Notes under the pieces: model-generated | The model's database searches: none | Told to the model about the DNA's origin: nothing | The model's input: the letters and a program-made list of their open reading frames with translations, nothing else | Assembly: GCA_964521405.1 (NCBI GenBank) | Contig: CAZFRR010000277.1 | Span: 1-64,000, forward strand | Length of the DNA: 64,000 nt | DNA from: SG8-41 sp964521405 | GTDB taxonomy: Bacteria; Pseudomonadota; Gammaproteobacteria; Burkholderiales; SG8-41 | Direction of reading: 5' to 3' | Shown here: positions 57,324 through 64,000 of the stretch, piece by piece | Layout: each line of letters begins with the position of its first letter | How positions within the stretch are numbered: the stretch's first letter is position 1 | Translations under genes and position numbers: made by a program

Positions 57324-58295
57324 ATGCGTAGAGGCTCGAAACTGCTGATGATGCTTCTGACCGGTCTGTGCGCGAGCGGAATCGTTAGTGCGCAAACCTA
57401 CCCGATAAAACCGATACGCCTCATCGTGCCGTTCACCCCCGGCGGCGGCACCGACATGCTGGGGCGATCCATCGCGCAGAAACTCGGCGAGGCCTGGAGC
57501 CAGTCCGTGGTCGTGGACAACCGCGCGGGCGGAGGCGGCAACATCGGCACCGACATGGTGGCCAAGTCGCCCCCCGATGGTTACACGCTGCTCATGGGCT
57601 ATGTCGGCAATCTCGCCATCAACCCGTTCCTGTTCAAGAGCCTGCCTTACGACTCAGTGAAGGACTTTGCGCCGATCACGCTGGCTGCGACGGCGCCCAA
57701 CGTCCTGGTGGCTCATCCGTCCGTGGCCGCCGGCAGCGTGAAGGAACTCGTCGCGCTCGCGAAAGCCAGCCCTGCCCGACTCAACTACGCGTCCGCAGGC
57801 AACGGCACCGTCGGTCACATGGTGGCGGAACTGTTCAAGACCGTCACCGGCACCAACCTCGTGCACATTCCCTACAAGGGCAACGGCGCGGCGATCACCG
57901 ACATGCTGGCCGGCAATGTCCAGGTCATGTTCAGCGCCCCGGCCTCGGTCCTGCACCACGTGAAGGCCGGAAAACTGAAAGGCCTCGCGACCACCAGCCC
58001 GAAACGCATCACCGGGCTGGAAGAGGTGCCGACGTTCGTGGAAACCGGTTACCCGGCGGTCGAGGGTTCCGCCTGGTACGGCGTGCTGGCCGCGGCGGGC
58101 ACGCCGCAGCCGATCGTGACGAAACTTAACCGCGAGCTCGTGCGCATCATCCTCCTGCCCGAATTGAGGGACCGCTTTGCCAGCCAGGGCTACGATGCCG
58201 TCACCTGCACGCCCGAGGCATTTTCACAATTGATCAAGTCCGAGCTCGCCAAGTGGCAGAAAGTCGTCAAGGCATCGGGCGCGCGCGTCGACTGA
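57324..58295 (+). CDS. Bug-family substrate-binding protein (15)
   Basis: 323 residues. The signal peptide ends GIVSAQ, then TYPIKPIRLIVPFTPGGGTDMLGR; DNRAGGGGNIGTDMV and PDGYTLLMG are canonical and VHIPYKGNGAAITDM completes the pocket. AGGAGG directly before the ATG gives one of the strongest ribosome sites here. Second gene of a likely operon with the hydratase-like gene upstream and the dehydrogenase 37 bases downstream. Confidence 0.93.
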   Translation: MRRGSKLLMMLLTGLCASGIVSAQTYPIKPIRLIVPFTPGGGTDMLGRSIAQKLGEAWSQSVVVDNRAGGGGNIGTDMVAKSPPDGYTLLMGYVGNLAINPFLFKSLPYDSVKDFAPITLAATAPNVLVAHPSVAAGSVKELVALAKASPARLNYASAGNGTVGHMVAELFKTVTGTNLVHIPYKGNGAAITDMLAGNVQVMFSAPASVLHHVKAGKLKGLATTSPKRITGLEEVPTFVETGYPAVEGSAWYGVLAAAGTPQPIVTKLNRELVRIILLPELRDRFASQGYDAVTCTPEAFSQLIKSELAKWQKVVKASGARVD

Positions 58296-58332
58296 AACTC
58301 GCCATCGGACAAGCGCTGGGAGCCCCCACATC

Positions 58333-59256
58333 ATGAAGAAAACGAGCCTCGGCTTCATCGGCACGGGATCCATGGGCGCGCCGATCGCGGCCAGCTATCT
58401 GGCGAGCGACCATCCCCTGCTGGTCTACGACGTCGATCGGGCGGCGATGCAGCCCCTGGTCGAGAAAGGCGCTAGAGCCGCGCTATCGCCCCGCGACGTG
58501 GCATCCCGCGCCGAGGTGGTGTTTCTCTGCCTGCCGACACTGGATGCGATACGCGAGGTGGTGCTCGGCAGTGAAGGCCTGCGCCATGGCGCCGGCATCA
58601 GGACCTGCGTGAACTTCTCAACGGTGGGGCCGGCCTTTGTCCGGGAAATCGCGCAGGCACTCCCGGCGCGCATCACCTTGATGGATTGCCCCATCACCGG
58701 TGGCGCAGCGGCTGCGCGAAATGGCAGCCTGTCCATTACCGTGTCGGGCGACCAGGCCGGTTTCGAAAGCATCAAACCGCTGCTTGACGCCGTGGCGGCG
58801 CATGTCTTTTACGTGGGCGCGGAACCCGGCCAGGCCCAGATCATGAAGCTCCTGAACAACATGCTGTCGTTCGCCGCGTTCGTTGCCTCCTGCGAGGCGT
58901 TCGCGCTGGGCGTCAAAGCCGGCATGGACCCCGATGTCATGGTTGCCGTCATCAACACCGGCACCGGCCGCAACTCCGCGACCACCGACAAGTTCCCCAA
59001 CAACATCCTGCCGCGCACGTTCGACTACGGCGCGAAGATGATGATCAGCTATAAGGACATCTCGCTGTTCCTCGACGAGGCGGAGCGCCTCGGGGTGTCG
59101 ATGCGGCTCGCGCCCGTGGTGAAACAGGTCATCGGTTCCGCCATCGCGCAGGACGGCGGCGAGCGCGACGTGACGACGCTGGTAAGACAATACGAAAAGC
59201 AGTGCGGTATCGAGATTGCCGGCGCCGCCGCGCGCAAACGGTCGTCGGGAAATTAA
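58333..59256 (+). CDS. NAD(P)-dependent beta-hydroxyacid dehydrogenase (3-hydroxyisobutyrate dehydrogenase family), copy 2
   Basis: 307 residues. GFIGTGSMGAPIAASYLASD, FSTVGPAFVREIA, DCPITGGAAAARNGSLSITVSG and the catalytic-lysine helix GQAQIMKLLNNMLSFAAF are intact. It is distinct from the 27048 copy (NTGTGRNSATTDKFPNNILP replaces ETSGGPNVLKARGP). Following a crotonase-fold enzyme and a receptor, it could oxidise a hydroxy-acid produced in the same pathway, resembling a valine-type or branched-acid route. Convergent with the IclR-type regulator. Confidence 0.9.
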   Translation: MKKTSLGFIGTGSMGAPIAASYLASDHPLLVYDVDRAAMQPLVEKGARAALSPRDVASRAEVVFLCLPTLDAIREVVLGSEGLRHGAGIRTCVNFSTVGPAFVREIAQALPARITLMDCPITGGAAAARNGSLSITVSGDQAGFESIKPLLDAVAAHVFYVGAEPGQAQIMKLLNNMLSFAAFVASCEAFALGVKAGMDPDVMVAVINTGTGRNSATTDKFPNNILPRTFDYGAKMMISYKDISLFLDEAERLGVSMRLAPVVKQVIGSAIAQDGGERDVTTLVRQYEKQCGIEIAGAAARKRSSGN

Positions 59257-59269
59257 CCGGCTTAGAGCC

Positions 59270-60004
59270 TTAGTGGACTTCCGCGCCCAACCGGCGTGAG
59301 ATGTCTTCGGCAGCCCGCACCACCAGCTTCACGACTTCGCGTTCCCGCGGCTCGAGCCGCACGGTGGGGCCCGTCACCGTGATGCAATGATGAACGCCGC
59401 CGTCACGATCCCGGATCGGCGCGGAAATTGCGGTCAGCCCGAGCACCCGCTCCCCGTGCGTGACGGCGTAACCCTGTTCCCGGATGCGCGCGAGCTCCTT
59501 CACCAGGTCCGCTCGCCGGGTCCGGGTTGCCTTCGTGGCATAGGCGAGCGCCTTCTGCAGTTCCTTCTTCGGCAATGACGCCATCAGCGCCTTGGCGGTC
59601 GCCCCGTCGATCAGCCTCACCTGCTCGCCCGGCTTGGTCACGCTCATCAAGGGTGAAGGGGTGTCGATCACCTCGATGCACACGCGGTGACGGTCGCTCA
59701 CCATGTTGAGCGTCACCGTTTCGTTCGCTTTTTTCGCGAGCTCGCTCATCGTCACCCGGGCGAGCTGGCGGATGTCGAGCGTGCTTCTCACCAGCCCGGC
59801 GAGGCGCGTGAAGCGGAACGACAGGCAATATTCCTGGTTGGCCAGGCGCACCAGGTAACCCGCTTCATCCAGGCTCTGCACGAGGCGGAAAGTGGTCGAC
59901 TTCGGGAGCCGTATCCGGTTCGAGATTTCCTGCAGCGTCAGGCTGGTGCGTTCGCTCGTGAAGCAATCGAATATGGCGAGCGTGCGGTTGACTGCCCTCA
60001 TCAT
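59270..60004 (-). CDS. IclR-family transcriptional regulator
   Basis: 244 residues from MMRAVNRTLAIFDCF. The N-terminal winged helix contains LTLQEISNRIRLPKSTTFRLVQSLDEAGYLVR; the effector domain has FTRLAGLVRSTLDIRQLARVTMSELAKKANETVTLNMV, GEQVRLIDGATAKALMASLP and GLTAISAPIRDRDGGVHHCITVTGP. IclR proteins bind a small acid and repress or activate neighbouring catabolic genes. It is the only recognisable regulator in 64 kb. I start at 60004 rather than 60082 as the extra residues are not family-like. It is divergent from MmgE/PrpD protein 8, with a palindrome between them. Confidence 0.9.
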   Translation of the reverse strand: MMRAVNRTLAIFDCFTSERTSLTLQEISNRIRLPKSTTFRLVQSLDEAGYLVRLANQEYCLSFRFTRLAGLVRSTLDIRQLARVTMSELAKKANETVTLNMVSDRHRVCIEVIDTPSPLMSVTKPGEQVRLIDGATAKALMASLPKKELQKALAYATKATRTRRADLVKELARIREQGYAVTHGERVLGLTAISAPIRDRDGGVHHCITVTGPTVRLEPREREVVKLVVRAAEDISRRLGAEVH

Positions 60005-60058
60005 GACCGTGATCTCCAGCCGGTTGGAACGGCGGCATTCTACACCGCCCGCGCGCAA

Positions 60059-60080
60059 CCGGGTTCCATTGGCTGGAACC
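60059..60080. promoter_or_regulatory. Candidate operator: GGTTCCATTGGCTGGAACC palindrome
   Basis: Seven-base arms GGTTCCA (60062-60068) and TGGAACC (60074-60080) around a five-base spacer, between the divergent IclR and MmgE/PrpD starts. The same half-site occurs in several other divergent regions. IclR-family operators are usually short inverted repeats of this sort. Confidence 0.6.
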
Positions 60081-60165
60081 AAGACTGATTGATGAAACCC
60101 GCGTTGACAAGCACCGAAGCCCCACGCTATATAAGCGACTCACCCGACGCAAGAGGACCACCGGC

Positions 60166-61587
60166 ATGAATGAAACGAGAACCCTGGCTCACTGGGCCGC
60201 CAATCTGAAGATAGAAGACGTGCCGGAGCAGGTGCGGGACTACGCCAAGCGCTTCATCCTCGACAACTACGGCTGCCAGATCGCGGGGGCGACGCTGCCC
60301 TGGAGCCAGACCTACTACGACGTCATGAAGGCGACGCGCAGCGGCTCGCACGCCACCGTCGCTTACTTCGGCGACAAGATGTCCCCGGACGACGCCGCCT
60401 TCCTCAACAGCACCTTCAACCACGCCAACGAGACCGACGACACCCACTTGAAGAGCCCCACGCATCCGGGCGGCATTGCCGTCCCGGCGGCCACCGCCAT
60501 GGCCGAGTATGCCAAGGCGACCGGCGAGAAACTCCTGCTCGCGGTGATCGTCGCCTACGAGATCCAGATCCGGATTTCCTGGGCGTGCTCGCCCTATCTC
60601 ATCTACCGCGGGCACCATCCCCCCGTCGGCGTCGGCCCCTTTGGCGCGGCTGCGGCCGGCGCGGTCCTGATGGGGCTCGATTCCGAAACCACGCTGAATG
60701 CGCTGGCGATTGCCGGAAGCCACTCCGCCGGATTGATCGAGTACACCAAGACCGGCGGCTCGGTGAAGCGCATCCACAGCGCGATTCCCACCGCGGCCGG
60801 CGTGCGGGCGGCCATGTTCGCCAAGGCGGGCATCACCGGCCCGCATTCGATACTCGAGGGCGAAAAAGGCTTCTGCAAGGTGTTTGCCGTCGACTACGAT
60901 CTCAACCGGCTCACCGAGGGATTGGGCACGCTCTATCACACGCTGGATAACGCGTTGAAGCCCTATTCGTGCTGCCACCTGATACACGCGGCGTTCGACA
61001 CGCTCGACCAGGCCCGGGACAAGGTGGCATTCGGCCCCGACGACGTTGAATCCATCCTCGTCTACACCAACAGCGAGCAGATCCTGTCCCACATCGGCTC
61101 GATCATCGAGCCCGAGGACATCCTCGGCGCGCAGTTCAGCCTGCCCTTCTCGATGGCAATGCGGCTGCACCACGGCGGGCGCGGCGTGAACGGCGGCAAC
61201 GGCTTCTGGGACTACCCGAAAGTCGACGTCAGGGACCCCGCCCTGCTGAAGAGCGCACGCAAGGTGAAGTGCCTGGTGCCGAAGGACTCGGAATGGAAGG
61301 CCGTGGACAAGGGCGCCGGCATCGAAGTCATCCTCAAGGACGGGCGCCGGCTGAAGGAAATCGTCGCCTATTCCAAGGGCCTTCCCGAAAATCCCATGTC
61401 CGCGGCGGAGGTCGAGGAAAAGTTCCATTCGCTCGTCGACCCGATCCTGCCCAAAGGGCGTCCCCAGCAGATCATCGACGCCGTCAGCAAGGTGGAGAAG
61501 ATCCGCAATATCGACGAACTGGTGCAGCTGCTCGTGGTTCCGACCACCCAGCGCTTCAAGGCCGTGGCCGGCTGGAAGCAGCGATAA
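60166..61587 (+). CDS. MmgE/PrpD family protein (8)
   Basis: 473 residues. VRDYAKRFILDNYGCQIAGATLPWSQTYYDVM, LNSTFNHANETDDTHLKSPTHPGGIAVPAATAMA, AYEIQIRISWACSPYLIYRGHHPPVGVGPFGAAAAGAVLMGL, AIAGSHSAGLIEYTKTGGSVKRIHSAIPTAAG and YSCCHLIHAAFDTLDQA assign it with protein 4. Here the acidic ETDDTH is intact, while protein 4 lacks it. AGAGGA lies eight bases upstream. Likely under direct control of the divergent IclR protein, and followed after 11 bases by Bug receptor 16. Confidence 0.9.
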   Translation: MNETRTLAHWAANLKIEDVPEQVRDYAKRFILDNYGCQIAGATLPWSQTYYDVMKATRSGSHATVAYFGDKMSPDDAAFLNSTFNHANETDDTHLKSPTHPGGIAVPAATAMAEYAKATGEKLLLAVIVAYEIQIRISWACSPYLIYRGHHPPVGVGPFGAAAAGAVLMGLDSETTLNALAIAGSHSAGLIEYTKTGGSVKRIHSAIPTAAGVRAAMFAKAGITGPHSILEGEKGFCKVFAVDYDLNRLTEGLGTLYHTLDNALKPYSCCHLIHAAFDTLDQARDKVAFGPDDVESILVYTNSEQILSHIGSIIEPEDILGAQFSLPFSMAMRLHHGGRGVNGGNGFWDYPKVDVRDPALLKSARKVKCLVPKDSEWKAVDKGAGIEVILKDGRRLKEIVAYSKGLPENPMSAAEVEEKFHSLVDPILPKGRPQQIIDAVSKVEKIRNIDELVQLLVVPTTQRFKAVAGWKQR

Positions 61588-61598
61588 GCAGGACTGGC

Positions 61599-62561
61599 AT
61601 GACCGGTTACTGGGCGGCCGCCGGGTGCGCTCTGGCGTTGGTTTCACAACTTGCCGGAGCGCAGCCTGCTTTTCCCGTGAAGCCGGTGCGGTTCATCGTG
61701 CCGTTTGCGCCGGGCGGGGGCACCGACGCTTTTGCCCGCATGCTGGGCGCGAAACTCACCCAGACCTGGGGACAGCAGGTCATCGTGGAAAACCGCGCTG
61801 GCGCGCAGGGCAACATCGGCACGGCCGCGGGCGCCAAGGCCGCCCCCGACGGCTATACGATGACGGTGGCGTATGTCGGCACGCTCGCGATCAATCCACA
61901 CCTGTACCGGGACGCCGGATTCGATCCCCTCAAGGAGTTTGCGGCCGTCACGCGCGGCACCCTGGAAGCCTGGGTCCTCGTCGTCCACCCGTCGCTGCCG
62001 GTTCATTCGGTCAAGGAACTGGCGGCGCTGGCGAAACGGCGCCCGGGTGAACTGACCTTTGCCTCGTCGGCATCCGGCACGCAACTGGTGGGGGAACTCT
62101 TCAAGCAGGCGACCGGCACGAATATCCTGCATGTGCCGTACAAGGGCGCGGGTCCGGCCGTCATCGATCTCCTGGCGGGCAACGTGCAAATGATGTATTC
62201 CAACCCGACGGCCGCCGTCCCGCACGTGAGGAGCGGCAAGCTGCGCGGCCTCGTCGTGACCGGGCGCAAGCGGCTGGAAGCCCTGCCCGATCTTCCGACC
62301 GCCGTTGAAGCCGGCTTATCGGCCCTCGACGTCCTGGGGTGGTATGGCATCGTGGTGCCGACGGGGACGCCGCCATCAGTCGTTGCAAAATTGAACACCG
62401 ATCTCGTCGGCGCGCTCAATGCCGCGGACGTGAGAGAGAAGATGAAAGCCCTCGGCCAGGAGCTCTCGCCGAGCACGCCGGGGGAATTCCAGGAGCAAAT
62501 CCGCAACGACTATGCCTCGTGGGGCAGGATAGTTCGCGCGTCCGGCGTAAGAGCGGACTGA
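61599..62561 (+). CDS. Bug-family substrate-binding protein (16)
   Basis: 320 residues from ATG 61599 with AGGA five bases upstream. A short signal peptide (MTGYWAAAGCALALVSQLAGA) precedes QPAFPVKPVRFIVPFAPGGGTDAFAR. ENRAGAQGNIGTAAG and PDGYTMTVAYVG are canonical. Frames upstream of 61599 overlap MmgE/PrpD protein 8 and are rejected. The order IclR - MmgE/PrpD - receptor - CoA-transferase suggests one regulated catabolic unit. Confidence 0.9.
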   Translation: MTGYWAAAGCALALVSQLAGAQPAFPVKPVRFIVPFAPGGGTDAFARMLGAKLTQTWGQQVIVENRAGAQGNIGTAAGAKAAPDGYTMTVAYVGTLAINPHLYRDAGFDPLKEFAAVTRGTLEAWVLVVHPSLPVHSVKELAALAKRRPGELTFASSASGTQLVGELFKQATGTNILHVPYKGAGPAVIDLLAGNVQMMYSNPTAAVPHVRSGKLRGLVVTGRKRLEALPDLPTAVEAGLSALDVLGWYGIVVPTGTPPSVVAKLNTDLVGALNAADVREKMKALGQELSPSTPGEFQEQIRNDYASWGRIVRASGVRAD

Positions 62562-62586
62562 TTCACCCGCATTCGGACCACGGCCG

Positions 62587-64000
62587 ATGAACGACACCTC
62601 GCCGGTTGAGTCTTCGCTGCTCGCCGACTCACAGTCGGCAGACGCTCTAACGCCGCCGCTGGCCGGCTTGCTGGTCGTGGAGCATGGCGAGCGCCTGGGT
62701 GCGGCCGTTTGCGGCTCGCTTCTGGCCCAGCTCGGCGCAGACGTCGCCATCGTGGAACGCGCTCACGGGAACCCCCGCCACAAGTGGACCAGTCGCGCGT
62801 CCGCCGTCCTCGGCAAACGCAGCCTACTGGTGCAGGCTGAGGACGCGAGAGACGATGCGTTTCTCGATGACTTGCTGCGCGCCGCCGATATCGTGCTGTT
62901 GTCGAGCGATGTCTCCGCCGATTACCGCCACCGGGCGCTCCCGGAACAGATCGTTTGCGACATTACCGCGTTCGGCTCGAGCGGACCGCTCTCCGGCAGG
63001 CCCTACTCCGATGCGCTCGTGCAAGCGATCTCCGGCCTGGCGGACACCACCGGCGATCCGGATGCCGGGCCCAGCCTCATCGGTTTTCCGTTTTGCGAAG
63101 TCTCTGCCGGAATTTATGCCGCCGCAGCCACGCTGGTGGCGCAGCGCGTGCGGCGCACGCGCGGGTTCGGACAATTCATCGATATCGCGCTTTTCGACTG
63201 CGCGGTCGGCGCGCTCTCGACGTTTCTCCCCTTCCACGCGGTCGGCAAAGCGGTGACGAGAGCCGGCAACCGGCACTCGCTCGCGGCGCCCTGGAACGCC
63301 TATCGCGCCTCCGACGGCTGGGTCCTGATCTGCACGGCTACCGACGACCAATGGAGCCGGCTCTGCACTCTTATCGGGCAACCCGCGCTCGCCCGGGGAG
63401 CGGGACTCACGACGAACACCGAGCGGCTTTCCAGGCGCGGCGAAGTGGATGAGATCCTCCAACGTTGGACCTCCAGCCTCACGGTCGAGCAGTGCATCGA
63501 GCGGCTCACGGCCAATGACATTGCGTGCGGCCCGATACTGACTCTGAGCCAACTCTCAACCGAACCCAACCTGCTGCACCGTAAGATGATCCGGCGAGTA
63601 ATGGATACCGCTGGCCACCGGGAGATCACGATTCCGGGAAGCCCGCTTGCTCTTTCCCTGCCCACGGCAGCCGATGGCTCCCGTGTGCCCGCCCCCGACG
63701 AACACCGCTCCTACTTGCGTACGCTGATGGCCGGACGAAAACGTAATCCGCTTCCACGCGGGGATGCCGGCCAAGCCATGCCTCTCTCCGGCATGCGGGT
63801 AGTCGAAATCGGTCAATACACGACCGCCCCGCTGGTCGGCCGCCAGTTGGGCGCGCTGGGGGCCGAAGTCTTCAAGATCGAGCCTCCCGGCGGCGAGGGC
63901 TCCCGCGCGTGGCCGCCGACGCAGGGAAACCGCGGCTATTTCTTTGCTTTCAGCAACAGCGACAAGAGAAGCCTGGAGCTGGATCTGCGCGACAACGATC
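62587..64000 (+). CDS. Tandem CaiB/BaiF CoA-transferase fusion (3' end outside window)
   Basis: At least 471 residues without a stop to the window edge. Domain 1 (about 24-380): LAGLLVVEHGERLGAAVCGSLLAQLGADVAIVERA, FGSSGPLSGRPYSDALVQAISGLADTTGDPDAGPSLIGFPFCEVSAGIYAA, FIDIALFDCAVGALSTF and NAYRASDGWVLIC. A second domain starts near residue 402: LSGMRVVEIGQYTTAPLVGRQLGALGAEVFKIEPPGGEGSRAW, a fresh CaiB N-terminus. So two family III CoA-transferase domains are fused; normally two chains interlock as a dimer. It begins 25 bases after Bug receptor 16. It probably activates the imported acid with CoA. Confidence 0.87.
   Translation, partial: MNDTSPVESSLLADSQSADALTPPLAGLLVVEHGERLGAAVCGSLLAQLGADVAIVERAHGNPRHKWTSRASAVLGKRSLLVQAEDARDDAFLDDLLRAADIVLLSSDVSADYRHRALPEQIVCDITAFGSSGPLSGRPYSDALVQAISGLADTTGDPDAGPSLIGFPFCEVSAGIYAAAATLVAQRVRRTRGFGQFIDIALFDCAVGALSTFLPFHAVGKAVTRAGNRHSLAAPWNAYRASDGWVLICTATDDQWSRLCTLIGQPALARGAGLTTNTERLSRRGEVDEILQRWTSSLTVEQCIERLTANDIACGPILTLSQLSTEPNLLHRKMIRRVMDTAGHREITIPGSPLALSLPTAADGSRVPAPDEHRSYLRTLMAGRKRNPLPRGDAGQAMPLSGMRVVEIGQYTTAPLVGRQLGALGAEVFKIEPPGGEGSRAWPPTQGNRGYFFAFSNSDKRSLELDLRDND

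Overview
The window looks like a high-GC betaproteobacterial chromosome segment, most likely Burkholderiales. I infer this from the very large number of Bug/TctC-type periplasmic solute receptors (16 complete genes), the catabolic gene mix and the GC-rich coding style. There is no phage, integrase, recognisable transposase or CRISPR array. One tRNA gene is present, tRNA-Arg(ACG). The left and right ends cut through genes: a ring-hydroxylating dioxygenase alpha subunit on the left and a fused CoA-transferase on the right.

Layout. 1-15.7 kb is an aromatic and hydroxy-acid catabolic region: a dioxygenase alpha/beta pair, a Rieske oxygenase, two class II aldolase-like proteins, an amidohydrolase, an extradiol dioxygenase, an MFS transporter, an NTF2-like protein, three Bug receptors and two small envelope proteins. 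15.7-34 kb holds a CaiB/BaiF CoA-transferase, tRNA-Arg, six Bug receptors, a quinone oxidoreductase, an MmgE/PrpD protein coupled to a ModA-like binding protein, another leaderless binding protein, a 3-hydroxyisobutyrate-dehydrogenase-like enzyme, a CocE-type hydrolase, a GST-like isomerase, an alpha/beta hydrolase and a leaderless DctP. 34-62.6 kb is dominated by MmgE/PrpD genes (seven of the eight), two TcuA-like tricarballylate dehydrogenases, three SDR enzymes, a CapA-like protein, two enoyl-CoA hydratase-like proteins and seven Bug receptors. It also carries the only recognisable transcription factor in the window, an IclR-family protein. A tandem CaiB/BaiF fusion closes the window.

How the parts fit. 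The recurrent unit is one Bug receptor beside a catabolic enzyme (MmgE/PrpD, TcuA, SDR, enoyl-CoA hydratase or CoA-transferase), often around a short divergent promoter. No TctA/TctB membrane subunits are present, so the receptors must use transporters encoded elsewhere or serve other roles. Both TcuA genes sit next to an MmgE/PrpD gene, which suggests dissimilation of tricarboxylates or their analogues; the exact substrates cannot be read from sequence. Several divergent promoters share a GGAACC-centred motif, strongest between the two TcuA loci.

The intergenic DNA is unusually structured. It carries at least three families of 120-145 bp inverted-arm elements, heptamer tandem arrays of several unrelated units, small elements with terminal inverted repeats, and palindromes that begin at or include the stop codon of the neighbouring gene. 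One heptamer array has become the coding sequence of a signal-peptide core. This repeat layer is the least conventional feature of the window. All motif comparisons were made by eye.
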